NCBI RefSeq assembly: GCF_036659115.1
Contig: NZ_JAVXDF010000041.1
DNA from: Gordonibacter sp036659115
Lineage (GTDB): Bacteria > Actinomycetota > Coriobacteriia > Coriobacteriales > Eggerthellaceae
Length of the DNA stretch: 22,107 nt
Direction: 5' to 3' (one strand)
Shown: positions 5,961 through 14,260 of the stretch, in pieces
Layout of the letters: the number at the start of each line of letters is the position of its first letter
Numbering within the stretch: the first letter of the stretch is position 1
Made by a program: the position numbers and the translations under genes
Notes under the pieces: generated by a model
Databases searched by the model: none
What the model was told of the DNA's origin: nothing
The model's input: the letters and a program-made list of their open reading frames with translations, nothing else

Positions 5961-8552
5961 CTAGGGATGTTCGGCAAAGAAGTGCTCGGCTATGCGGGCA
6001 GCCTCGGCAGCATCCTTGCCGTAGTAGTCCGCGCCGATGGAAGCGGCGTACTCGGGCGTGAGTACCGCGCCGCCCACGAACACGGCGGTACCGGGCACCT
6101 GCTCGTGCAAAAGAGCGATCGTCTGCTCCATGGCCTTCACCGTCGTGGTCATGAGCGCCGAGAGGCCTACGAGGCGTACACCTCGCTCGCGCACCGCATC
6201 GACCACCTGCTGGGGCTCCACGTCCCGCCCGAGGTCGACCACCTGATAGCCGTAGTTCTCCAGCAGCATCTTCACGATGTTCTTGCCGATATCGTGGATG
6301 TCGCCTTTCACGGTGGCCAGCACGATGGCCTGGCCGCCGTCCGCCGCAGCCACCTCGCCCGCTTGCGCGCGCACTACATCGAACCCGGCTTTGACCGCCT
6401 CAGCCGAAGCCATGAGCTGGGGGAGGAAGAACTCACCACGTTCGAACTTCGCACCGACGGCATCAAGGACGGGAATGAACACGCCGTCGATGAGATCGAG
6501 GGCGTCGCACGAGGCGAGCAGGGCCTCAGTAGCAGCAGGCATAGCCCCCTTGCGGCCCGTGAGGATAAGGCGCTCCACCGCACGCACCTCGTCGGCAACG
6601 GGAGCCAGGGGAGGCGGGATGGGGATGGCATCGGAGCTAGCCGCCTGGACAAGGGATAGGGCAGCGTCGCCAACCGCTACCGTGCCGGAGCCTACAGCCT
6701 CTGCCCGGGAGCAGGCGGAAGTAGCGGCACCGACGCCCGCAGCAGCGTAAGGGTCGGGCATTCCAACGGCCTGCTCAAGATAGGACGCCGCCCCCTCGTC
6801 CTGGCCGTTCAGCACCTTGAAGGCGGCCACGGTATCGCGGTAGCGCGCCGAGAGCGGGTTCAAGATGGGCATATCCAGGCCCGCACCGAATGCGGCAGCC
6901 AGGAACGTGGCGTTCAGGAGGCTGCGCTGCGGCATGCCGAAGCTCACATTCGACACGCCCAGCACGGTACGCACGCCCAAACGCTCCTTCACCAGGCTTA
7001 CGGCGCGCAGTATCTCAGGCAGCTCGTCTTGGTTCGTGGCCGCCGCCATAACCAGACAATCGATAGCCACATCGCTGCGCGGGATGCCCCGTGCCTCGGC
7101 GGCAGCCACGATACGCTCGGCAACGGCCAGACGGCCCTCGGCCGTCGGCGGGATGCCGTCCTCGTCCAACGTCAGGCCCACCACCGCGCAGCCGTACTTC
7201 TTTACCAGAGGAAGCACGGCATCCAAGCTCTCGCGCTTGCCGTTCACGGAGTTCACCAGCGGCTTGCCCGCATAGCCGCGCACGGCAGCCTCAAGGGCGG
7301 CGGGATTGCTGGAGTCCACCTGCAACGGCAGCGTCACCGTTGCCTGCAGCCGCTCCACCGCACAGGCCAGCACGCTCGGCTCATCCAATTCGGGAAGCCC
7401 TGCGTTCACATCCAATAGGTCGGCTCCCGCCTCTTGCTGGGCCACCGCCTCCCCCACCAGATAGTCGTAGTCGCCGGCAACGAGCGCGGCCTTCAGTTTG
7501 GGCTTGCCGGTCGGGTTGATGCGCTCGCCGATGACGGCGACGCGCGGACGCCCGTCAGGCAACACCACGGCCTCCTGGGCGCTGGTCACGACGAATGGCG
7601 AAGGACAGCGGCGCTGAACAGGAGTACGGCCTGCAACCAGCGACGCCAAGGCCGCCGTATAGTCGGGCGTCGTGCCGCAGCAACCGCCCACTACGCTGAC
7701 GCCCGCGTCGACGATGCGCGCCATCGTGGCAGCAAAGGCTTCAGGACCCACGTCGTACACCGTCTGCCCGTCAACTATACGCGGAAGGCCTGCGTTGGGG
7801 CGCACGACCACCGGACAGCGAGCGAACCGCAGCAGCTCGCCTGCTACACCCAGCAGCTCGTCGGGGCCAAGCGAACAGTTCACCCCCACCACGTGCACGC
7901 CGAGCGCCGAAAGGGTCGCGGCAGCCACCGCAGGAGAGGTGCCCAAGAACGTACGCCCATCTTCGCCGAAGGTCATGGATGCGAAAATGGGCAGGTTGGA
8001 GTATGCTTTTGCCGCCAGCACCGCAGCCTTTGCCTCGCGCAGATCGGTCATGGTCTCGATGAGCACGATGTCGCACCCGGCGGCATCGACCGCACGTACC
8101 TGTTCGGCAAACACCTCGTAAGCCGCCTCGAACGACAGTGTCCCCAGCGGCTCCAGCAGCGCTCCGATAGGGCCGAGGCCTCCCGCCACGTAACGTGCAC
8201 CTGCAGCCCGGGCATTGACGGCGGCGGCTTGGTACACGTCCGCCACGCTGGCCCTTCCCTCCAGCTTATGGGCATTGGCTCCGAACGTGTTGGTGGTTAT
8301 CATTTCCGCGCCAGCATCCACATAGCCAGCATGGATGGCGGTGATGGCCTGCGCGTCGCTGAAGTTCAGCAGGTCGGGAAGCTCACCATGGGCCGTCAGG
8401 CCCTGCGCCTGCAGCAGCGTACCCATGGCTCCGTCCTGCACCAGAAAATCCTGGCCGCGCAGCACGCGCTCCAGATGCTCGTCGGCCAGCGACAAACCGG
8501 CAAGCGCGTCGGGCTGACAGGCAGGAAAAGCTGCGTGGGGTACATCAACCAT
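5961..8552 (-). CDS. metH: Cobalamin-dependent methionine synthase MetH, lacking the activation domain
   Basis: Transfers a methyl group from methyltetrahydrofolate through cobalamin to homocysteine. The 863 residues hold three modules. The homocysteine-binding barrel begins at DGAMGTLLQ (40-48) and has zinc cysteines C226 (GVNCSLGP) and C291/C292 (GGCCGT). The pterin-binding barrel begins at VIGERINPTGKPKL (340-353). The B12 cap and Rossmann domain carry DIHDIG (751-756, H753 being the lower cobalt ligand), GLSALMTT and VGGAVLT. The chain ends after the B12 domain, so the AdoMet-dependent activation domain of E. coli MetH (about 1,227 residues) is missing; the adjacent gene supplies it. ATG 8550-8552 follows AAGGAGG by 8 bases and overlaps the upstream stop by 8 bases, implying translational coupling. 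Confidence 0.96.
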   Translation of the reverse strand: MVDVPHAAFPACQPDALAGLSLADEHLERVLRGQDFLVQDGAMGTLLQAQGLTAHGELPDLLNFSDAQAITAIHAGYVDAGAEMITTNTFGANAHKLEGRASVADVYQAAAVNARAAGARYVAGGLGPIGALLEPLGTLSFEAAYEVFAEQVRAVDAAGCDIVLIETMTDLREAKAAVLAAKAYSNLPIFASMTFGEDGRTFLGTSPAVAAATLSALGVHVVGVNCSLGPDELLGVAGELLRFARCPVVVRPNAGLPRIVDGQTVYDVGPEAFAATMARIVDAGVSVVGGCCGTTPDYTAALASLVAGRTPVQRRCPSPFVVTSAQEAVVLPDGRPRVAVIGERINPTGKPKLKAALVAGDYDYLVGEAVAQQEAGADLLDVNAGLPELDEPSVLACAVERLQATVTLPLQVDSSNPAALEAAVRGYAGKPLVNSVNGKRESLDAVLPLVKKYGCAVVGLTLDEDGIPPTAEGRLAVAERIVAAAEARGIPRSDVAIDCLVMAAATNQDELPEILRAVSLVKERLGVRTVLGVSNVSFGMPQRSLLNATFLAAAFGAGLDMPILNPLSARYRDTVAAFKVLNGQDEGAASYLEQAVGMPDPYAAAGVGAATSACSRAEAVGSGTVAVGDAALSLVQAASSDAIPIPPPLAPVADEVRAVERLILTGRKGAMPAATEALLASCDALDLIDGVFIPVLDAVGAKFERGEFFLPQLMASAEAVKAGFDVVRAQAGEVAAADGGQAIVLATVKGDIHDIGKNIVKMLLENYGYQVVDLGRDVEPQQVVDAVRERGVRLVGLSALMTTTVKAMEQTIALLHEQVPGTAVFVGGAVLTPEYAASIGADYYGKDAAEAARIAEHFFAEHP

Positions 8553-9243
8553 GACAGGTCCCTCCTTGGGATTTGAACGCACAACGATCTTGCATCGTAC
8601 AGGCCTCGCATGCTGCGAGGACGGGGGTATGCGGCGGATCGCCCACAAACAGGCCGACGACAGCCGTGACGCTCTTCGAGGGCACCAGCAGGTGGCTTTC
8701 AGTGGAGGCAAGCCCTAGGCGTGCGGGAGCTTGCAGGGCGGCAAGCAGGGCCGGCTGCGCAGCAAGCGGGAAGTCCCCGTAGCCAGGGCTGTAACGGAAG
8801 TTCGCGTGCAGCCCAAGCGCGGCAGCTTCTTCCACGATGCACGCCTCCTCGGCATCGGCTGCCGCCTCCACCAACGCCGAAGCGGCGGCATCGTAGAGGA
8901 GCGCATCGGTCGGGCTCGTCGCCACGCGGCGGCGCAGCTCGCGCTCGCAGGCCTCGCCGAGCGTGCACGCCATAAGCACAACCCCGCACGCGCCTTCCAG
9001 ATGACGGGCAATAGCGTTCCCCTCCATCACCAGGCCGCAGCCTTTCAGCGCAAGGCGCCCCTCCTGAGAGCGAGCGGGGTCGAGGGCAAACGAGGCGTGT
9101 GCGCACCGGGGCACCACGCCCCGCTCGCAGGCCTCTACCGCATCGTCGAAGCGCAGGGCCAGGTCCTCGTCGAGCACCTGGCCCGCATAGCCAAGGTAGC
9201 GAAGAGCTTCGGCGCGGTCGACGTGCAGGTTTCCGCTCGTCAC
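8545..9243 (-). CDS. Stand-alone MetH reactivation domain protein
   Basis: Corresponds to the C-terminal AdoMet-binding activation domain of MetH, which re-methylates cobalamin after accidental oxidation. The diagnostic stretch is RYSPGYGDFPLAAQ, followed by LGLASTESHLLVPSKSVTAVVGL, in the last third of 232 residues. The C-terminus has a cysteine set (CEACTMQDRCAFKSQGGTC) that could bind a metal. Stand-alone versions paired with a short MetH are known, for example in Thermotoga. I choose GTG 9243-9241, which overlaps the metF stop as GTGA; TTG 9261 is an alternative adding six residues. Its stop overlaps metH by 8 bases, so three genes are coupled. Confidence 0.9.
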   Translation of the reverse strand: MTSGNLHVDRAEALRYLGYAGQVLDEDLALRFDDAVEACERGVVPRCAHASFALDPARSQEGRLALKGCGLVMEGNAIARHLEGACGVVLMACTLGEACERELRRRVATSPTDALLYDAAASALVEAAADAEEACIVEEAAALGLHANFRYSPGYGDFPLAAQPALLAALQAPARLGLASTESHLLVPSKSVTAVVGLFVGDPPHTPVLAACEACTMQDRCAFKSQGGTCHG

Positions 9244-10136
9244 AGCCGCACGCCCGACCAAGACGCGCGCAGGGCGTCAGTGCAGGCGCGTGCGATATCA
9301 GGCTGGTTCATCGTGTAGACATGCAGTCCGTCTACACCGTTCTCCTGCAGATCGGCCAACTGCTCGCAGGCATACTCGATACCCGCTGCGCGCAAGGACG
9401 CAGGATCGTCCTCGTATTTGGCCAACAGCTTGATGATGCCCGAAGGCAGCGACGCGCCGCACATGAACACCATGCGCTGGATCTGCGCCTTCCCCAGAAA
9501 CGGCATGATGCCGCACGCCAAGGGCACCTTGATGCCCGACGCCCGAGCCGCCTCGCGGAACCGGTAGAAATACGCGTTGTCGAAAAAAAGCTGGGTCACG
9601 AAGAAACAGGCCCCCGCATCCTGCTTCTGCCTCAAGTGCGCCACAGACGCCCTGAAATCCGTACATTCGATATGGCCTTCGGGATACGCTGCCGCACCCA
9701 CACAGAACCCTTCGTCAGACAGCCGCATGATAAGGTCCTTGGCAAAACGGAACGAACCCGGACCCTCGCAGGGCGCCGCACCGGGCACGCGATCGCCCCG
9801 AAGGGCCAGCACGTTCACGATTCCTTTGCGTTTCAGGTCGTCCACCGCCACGGCCAACGACTCCTCGGTCGCACCCATGCAGGTAAGATGAGCCACCGTC
9901 GGCAGATCGAAATCATCATGGATCATAGCCGCAATATCGGCTGTCGCCCGGCCGTTCCCACTGCCTCCCGCAGAGTACGTCACGCTGATGAAGTCGGGCA
10001 GTAGCGGGGCCAACCGGGCCGCTACCTCATGGGCGCTTTCCAACGTCAGATCGCCCTTTGGCGGGAATATCTCGAACGAGACCGGCTGACGGCCTTCTGC
10101 CCGAGCTGCATCGTAAAGAGAGGAGATAGTTTTCAT
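9240..10136 (-). CDS. metF: Methylenetetrahydrofolate reductase MetF
   Basis: Reduces methylene-tetrahydrofolate to methyl-tetrahydrofolate, the methyl donor for MetH. The 298 residues fit the bacterial flavoprotein length. Motifs: SFEIFPPKGD near 20-29 with the catalytic Glu, VAHLTCMG, NVLALRGDRVPG, AAYPEGHIE, FFVTQLFFDN and the C-terminal GLHVYTMNQPD. It is the first gene of the metF - reactivation - metH operon. There is no Shine-Dalgarno before the ATG; instead TATAAT ends 7 bases before it, so the mRNA probably starts at or next to the start codon. Confidence 0.96.
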   Translation of the reverse strand: MKTISSLYDAARAEGRQPVSFEIFPPKGDLTLESAHEVAARLAPLLPDFISVTYSAGGSGNGRATADIAAMIHDDFDLPTVAHLTCMGATEESLAVAVDDLKRKGIVNVLALRGDRVPGAAPCEGPGSFRFAKDLIMRLSDEGFCVGAAAYPEGHIECTDFRASVAHLRQKQDAGACFFVTQLFFDNAYFYRFREAARASGIKVPLACGIMPFLGKAQIQRMVFMCGASLPSGIIKLLAKYEDDPASLRAAGIEYACEQLADLQENGVDGLHVYTMNQPDIARACTDALRASWSGVRL

Positions 10137-10143
10137 GCAAGCT

Positions 10144-10173
10144 ATTATACGAAAACGCCCGCGCTAGGAGCAA
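10144..10173 (-). promoter_or_regulatory. metF promoter, predicted leaderless start
   Basis: Read leftward, TTGCTC (10173-10168) and a perfect TATAAT (10149-10144) are separated by 18 bases. Only AGCTTGC lies between TATAAT and the ATG, so +1 falls at about 10137-10136. No riboswitch fits between promoter and gene. Confidence 0.75.
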
Positions 10174-10263
10174 GGTGTACCTTCAAAACAGGCAGAACAC
10201 CGGAAATGCCGGCTGGCAAAAGGACGGGGCCGTGTGCGATCGCAGTATCATGCCTGCGCTTCC

Positions 10264-10290
10264 CGTGGGCCTTCGGCGCGGGGCCCCACG
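10264..10290 (-). terminator. Hairpin after the TspO-like gene
   Basis: CGTGGGCC (10264-10271) pairs with GGCCCCACG (10282-10290) with one bulged base. It starts 3 bases after the stop codon. It lacks a U-run, so termination here may be weak or need Rho. Confidence 0.4.
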
Positions 10291-10292
10291 CC

Positions 10293-11129
10293 CTATCGGC
10301 CCTGCAACATGCCCCGCACTTTGCCAAGCGGCACAAACGTGAGCACGGCACCGGTCGCCACCAAGACGAATACGATCACGGCCGTGAGCATCGACACCTG
10401 GGCCACCTGCACTCCTACACCAATGAGAGCCCACAAGAACACGAGGGGAAAGGCCAGCTCGTGGAATCTCCGGTACATGAGGTAGCCCAGCACCAGAACG
10501 CCGGCAGTCAGGGCCACGGCCGACAGTCCGTTCAGAAACGCAATGCCGCCATCCAACACGCGCGTAATGAGAATGGCCATGTTTGCAATCGTAGCCACCG
10601 TCACCCATGCCGCGTAGATGGCGATGGGAACCCGCCCTGCCGGCGTAGCGGCCGTACGCCGCACGTTCAGGTACAGCGCCGCCAACACTGCCCATTCCGC
10701 CAAGATGACGACAAACGAAATAGCCACCTGGTCGAAGTGCCAAATAGCCAGCCAGGCAACGTTGAGCACACAGCTAGCCACAAATAAAACCGACGTGGCC
10801 GTGAAGCGCTGCGGCCGAGTTGGAGCCGTCTTCGTGTAGGCAACCAACCAGACAACGAGTGCTACATAGATAAGCGACCAGATGGAGAACACGTAGCCCG
10901 CCGGAGTAAACCAGGTGAACACCGCATAGGCGATCGTGGCCGACGTAGCGCCCGCAAGCTGGCCGCCCTCAATGAGCGCGTTGCCTAAAATGGTGAGCGC
11001 ATACACGACCCACAGTGTGACCGTCTCAACGGTCAGGTAGCCGCCGCGCTCCAGTTTACGCCCGGCTTTCGTGCGCATGCGGCGCGGCATGCGCGAAGGG
11101 GATGCGGGATGATAAGCGGAATTAGACAT
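10293..11129 (-). CDS. TspO/MBR-related multi-helix membrane protein
   Basis: A 278-residue membrane protein with about eight hydrophobic helices after a basic N-terminus (PSRMPRRMRTKAGRKLERGG). FTPAGYVFSIWSLIYVALVVW is the TspO-type P-x-G-x-x-F-x-x-x-W signature. A Trp-rich NVAWLAIWHFDQVAISFVV segment also fits tryptophan-rich sensory proteins. It is longer than classic TspO (about 160 residues, five helices), so it belongs to an extended relative; porphyrin or stress-related roles known for TspO cannot be assumed. GAGGTG lies 5 bases before ATG 11127-11129. It has its own long, structured leader and is probably transcribed alone. Confidence 0.68.
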   Translation of the reverse strand: MSNSAYHPASPSRMPRRMRTKAGRKLERGGYLTVETVTLWVVYALTILGNALIEGGQLAGATSATIAYAVFTWFTPAGYVFSIWSLIYVALVVWLVAYTKTAPTRPQRFTATSVLFVASCVLNVAWLAIWHFDQVAISFVVILAEWAVLAALYLNVRRTAATPAGRVPIAIYAAWVTVATIANMAILITRVLDGGIAFLNGLSAVALTAGVLVLGYLMYRRFHELAFPLVFLWALIGVGVQVAQVSMLTAVIVFVLVATGAVLTFVPLGKVRGMLQGR

Positions 11130-11147
11130 AAGGCACCTCGCTTTTCC

Positions 11148-11284
11148 GAGAGGCAGGCCAAGCTGCCTCCACGCTTCTCTGATGCGCTCAAGTGTAGCGC
11201 GCGGAAGCGCGAGAGCCGTTACGGCTGATTAGCAGCAATCCATCGCTTCGGCATAGATGATTATCTATTCGATAATAGTAACAA
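11148..11284 (-). promoter_or_regulatory. Promoter, nested palindromes and structured leader of the TspO-like gene
   Basis: An AT-rich patch has two overlapping palindromes: ATAGAT-GATT-ATCTAT (11253-11268) and ATTATC-TATTC-GATAAT (11260-11276). Read leftward, GATAAT (11265-11260) is a good -10, and TTGTTA (11284-11279) lies too close to be its -35. The following leader has three perfect hairpins: AGCCG/CGGCT (11214-11226), CGCGC-GGAA-GCGCG (11198-11211) and GAGGCAG/CTGCCTC (11150-11169), the last near the ribosome site. Confidence 0.45.
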
Positions 11285-11288
11285 TCCC

Positions 11289-11310
11289 TCGGCGAAGCCG
11301 GGGGGCCTTA
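11289..11310 (-). terminator. Weak terminator candidate after the U32 gene
   Basis: Read leftward, an imperfect GC-rich stem (GGC-TTC-GCC core flanked by C and G runs) is followed by ATTGTTACTATTAT. It lies about 100 bases beyond the U32 stop. The stem contains a mismatch and the U-run is broken, so this is only a candidate. Confidence 0.3.
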
Positions 11311-11410
11311 TGGGCATCGGACGCCCCAAGAAAGCGGCGCTGCTCCAGCTGACCGATGTCCGAGCCTGCCACCCCGTCAGGCGAGAAGGCGAGAGGATGC
11401 GTGCACGTGC

Positions 11411-12655
11411 CTAGGACTCGATGCGTATGCGCAGGAAATCGCCGGGTTCCAGAGGGGCATCTGCCAGAAACGAATACGTTGCAGCCGACCGGTTCGCCAC
11501 CGCCACGGCAACCGGCACCGGATGCGGATCGATCTCGTCGGGTGCGGGAAGCCATGCCAGGTTGCGCACCTGCACGGATTGGATCGCGCGAAGCGGCGAG
11601 AGCACTTCCAGCCGGTCGCCCTCGCTAAAACGGTTGAAGCACGCAGCTGCCACACGCCAGGTGCCGTCCCCTGCTGGCACACAGGATTGCACCGTTGCCG
11701 CATGCAGGCACTCTTTCAAGTAGCCGTCGAGCTCGGAAGACTGCTGCGCCATGCCGTAGTAGAACCCCGTGCTGTAGGGACGATGCGACACGGCGCGCAA
11801 ATCGCCGGCAACCGTCGCAGGATCGGCACCGTCCAGAACCGAGCGGTAAGCATGCACGACGGTGGCCGCGTAGAAGGCCTTCTTGTTGCGTCCTTCTATC
11901 TTGAACGAGCCCACGCCCGCCGCCGCCAGATCGTCCAGATGCTCGATCATGCACAGGTCCTGCGCGCTCATGACGTAGGTACCCCGCACGTCTTCCTCGA
12001 TAGGGATGAACTCGCCTGGACGCTTCTCCTCCACGAGGGCATAGCTCCAGCGGCACGGCTGCGTGCAGTGGCCCTTGTTGGCCGAGCGCCCCGCCATGAC
12101 CGAACTGAGCAGACAGCGTCCCGACACGGCCATACAGAGGGCACCGTGCACGAACGCCTCGATCTCCAAGTCGGCTGGCGTATCGGCGCGCAGGCGCGCT
12201 ATCTCGGCAATGCTCATCTCCCGCGCGCACACGACGCGACGGGCCCCCAGTTCGTGCCAAACGCGCGCCGCCTCGGCATTGCACACGTTGGCTTGCGTGC
12301 TCGCATGCAGCTCGACACCCGGCGCGTGCCGCTGAGCCACGCGCAGCGCACCCAGATCGCCCACGATGAACGCGTCGGCCTTCGCGGCAGCCAACACCTC
12401 GCAGTAGGCAGGCAGCGTCGCCAAATCGTCGGCGTCCATGGAGGTGTTCAGCGCCACGTGCACCGCCGCTCCGTGCGCGTGCGCAAAGGCCACCGCACCG
12501 GGAAGATCGTCCAGCGAGAAGTTCTCGGCCCGCTGCCGCATGCCGAAACGGTCGCATGCCAGGTACACGGCATCCGCACCGAACCGAACCGCCGCCTCAA
12601 GCTGCGCCCGCCCTCCAGCGGGCGCCAGTAGTTCAGGAGCATCCGAAGTCCGCAA
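11411..12655 (-). CDS. U32 family protein, probable tRNA uridine hydroxylation protein (TrhP/YrrO/YegQ-like)
   Basis: The U32 signature is clear: EAFVHGALCMAVSGRCLLSS (E-x-F-x-x-G-x-x-C-x4-G-x-C). APELLAPAGG at the N-terminus, GADAVYLACDRFGMRQRAENFS, and a second cysteine pair GHCTQPCRWSY also fit. About 414 residues is close to B. subtilis YrrO. U32 proteins of this type were once called peptidases; several are now known to take part in prephenate-dependent 5-hydroxyuridine formation in tRNA, which is the likelier role. The start is uncertain: TTG 12655 has AAGGG 7 bases upstream and follows the cysS stop, while GTG 12685 would overlap cysS by 26 bases. It is probably co-transcribed with cysS. 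Confidence 0.88.
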   Translation of the reverse strand: MRTSDAPELLAPAGGRAQLEAAVRFGADAVYLACDRFGMRQRAENFSLDDLPGAVAFAHAHGAAVHVALNTSMDADDLATLPAYCEVLAAAKADAFIVGDLGALRVAQRHAPGVELHASTQANVCNAEAARVWHELGARRVVCAREMSIAEIARLRADTPADLEIEAFVHGALCMAVSGRCLLSSVMAGRSANKGHCTQPCRWSYALVEEKRPGEFIPIEEDVRGTYVMSAQDLCMIEHLDDLAAAGVGSFKIEGRNKKAFYAATVVHAYRSVLDGADPATVAGDLRAVSHRPYSTGFYYGMAQQSSELDGYLKECLHAATVQSCVPAGDGTWRVAAACFNRFSEGDRLEVLSPLRAIQSVQVRNLAWLPAPDEIDPHPVPVAVAVANRSAATYSFLADAPLEPGDFLRIRIES

Positions 12656-12659
12656 CCGC

Positions 12660-14168
12660 TTACCCTTCGAAAGCGACACGGGCACCCTGCGGCGTATCCT
12701 CGATCACGAAGCCCAGGGCTCCCAGGCCGTCGCGCACCGCATCGGCGCGCGCCCAGTCCTTCGAGGCACGCGCGTCGGCGCGCGCGTCAAGCAGCGCACC
12801 CACCGCAAGCGCCGCATCCGAACCGTCAAAGCCGGCGATGTCGGCGGCCAGCGCCACGACTTCGGCAGGATAGTCCGCCCCCGCCGTATCGGCGTCGTCG
12901 GCCGTGGCCACCTCGATACCGAACACGCCCATCAGCCCCACGATCAGCTCGCGAGCATCGCGCACCGGCGGCACATCGGACAGCGAGATGGTCTTGCCCG
13001 CCGTCTGCGCATTGACCTCGGCGATGAAGTCGAACACCGCGCCGAGCGCTTTGCAGGTGTTGAAGTCGTCGTCCATAGCCAAAATGAACGCCATCTTGGC
13101 CTCGCGCGTGCGCTCCATCAGCGCACGCAGGTCCAGCGGCGACGGCGCGTCGGCAGCATTCTCCACCAGCCAGTCCAGGTTCTTCACCGCGTTCCTGATG
13201 CGCCCGAGCGCCGCTCCGGCTTCAGCCAAGCGCTCGTCGGAGAAGTCCAGCGGGCTGCGGTAGTGCGTCTGCAGCATAAGGAAGCGCAGCGTGTCCGCAT
13301 CGACCGTTTCCAGCACGTCGCGCAGCAGCTTGAAGTTGCCCAGCGACTTGCTCATCTTCTCAGAGTTGACCTGCAGCATGCCGCCATGCATCCAGTAGTT
13401 CGCAAACGTGCAGCCACACGCCGCCTCGCTCTGGGCCCGTTCGTTCTCATGGTGAGGAAACACCAGGTCGGCACCACCGCCATGGATGTCGAAGGGCAGC
13501 CCCAGGTACTTGCGCGACATGGCCGAGCACTCGATATGCCATCCCGGACGGCCCTCGCCCCAAGGAGAGGCCCACGACGGCTCGCCGGGCTTGGCGGCCT
13601 TCCATACGGCGAAATCCAGCGGATCGCGCTTGCGGTCCTCGAGGCCGGCACCATCGGCTCGCAGTTCGCGGTGCCCGCTCTCCATCTCGTCCACGTTGCG
13701 CCCGGAAAGCTCGCCGTATGCTGCGTACGAGCGTACGTTGAAGTACACATCGCCCTCCACCGCATAGGCATGCCCACTCTCGATAAGCTCCTCGATAAGC
13801 TCGATCATCTCGGGAATCTCTTCGGTAGCCTTAGGGCGGATGTCGGGGTCCATCACGCCGGCAGCACGCATGTCGGCGATGAACGCCTCAGTGTACTCGG
13901 CGGCCACTTCGGAAGCACTGCGGTCTTCCTCGTTCGCCTTGTTGATGATCTTGTCGTCCACATCGGTGACGTTCTGGACGAACGTCACGTCGAACCCACG
14001 CCACAACAGATAGCGGCGCACGATGTCAAACGACATGAACGTGCGCGCGTTGCCAATATGGATGTAGTTGTACACGGTCGGCCCGCATACGTACATGCCC
14101 ACCTTGCCACGCGTCAGCGACTCGAAATCAACCTTGCTGCGCGTTTTCGTGTTGTAGAGCCTGATCAT
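12660..14168 (-). CDS. cysS: Cysteinyl-tRNA synthetase
   Basis: Charges tRNA-Cys. The class I signatures are present: MYVCGPTVYNYIHIGNAR (C28 zinc ligand, HIGN 37-40), further zinc ligands in WHIECSAMS and HHENE, and KMSKS (NSEKMSKSLGN) near residue 270. The C-terminus keeps the helical anticodon-side domain, ending VIEDTPQGARVAFEG. The 502 residues match the family. It lies 92 bases after cysE and is followed at once by the U32 gene. Grouping of cysE with cysS couples cysteine synthesis and use, as in Firmicutes. Confidence 0.97.
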   Translation of the reverse strand: MIRLYNTKTRSKVDFESLTRGKVGMYVCGPTVYNYIHIGNARTFMSFDIVRRYLLWRGFDVTFVQNVTDVDDKIINKANEEDRSASEVAAEYTEAFIADMRAAGVMDPDIRPKATEEIPEMIELIEELIESGHAYAVEGDVYFNVRSYAAYGELSGRNVDEMESGHRELRADGAGLEDRKRDPLDFAVWKAAKPGEPSWASPWGEGRPGWHIECSAMSRKYLGLPFDIHGGGADLVFPHHENERAQSEAACGCTFANYWMHGGMLQVNSEKMSKSLGNFKLLRDVLETVDADTLRFLMLQTHYRSPLDFSDERLAEAGAALGRIRNAVKNLDWLVENAADAPSPLDLRALMERTREAKMAFILAMDDDFNTCKALGAVFDFIAEVNAQTAGKTISLSDVPPVRDARELIVGLMGVFGIEVATADDADTAGADYPAEVVALAADIAGFDGSDAALAVGALLDARADARASKDWARADAVRDGLGALGFVIEDTPQGARVAFEG

Positions 14169-14260
14169 ATCCTCACGTCCCGTCTATCGTGCGACGACGA
14201 TCCCCGTCGCCTGCGGCTACGGCGGCCCTCCGTCGCACATCCGTTTCAAATTCGCCGTGC

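Noticed and set aside
10137..10292. SAM or cobalamin riboswitch before metF
   Set aside because: The promoter lies right at the start codon, so any such element would not be in the transcript, and no conserved riboswitch core is visible.
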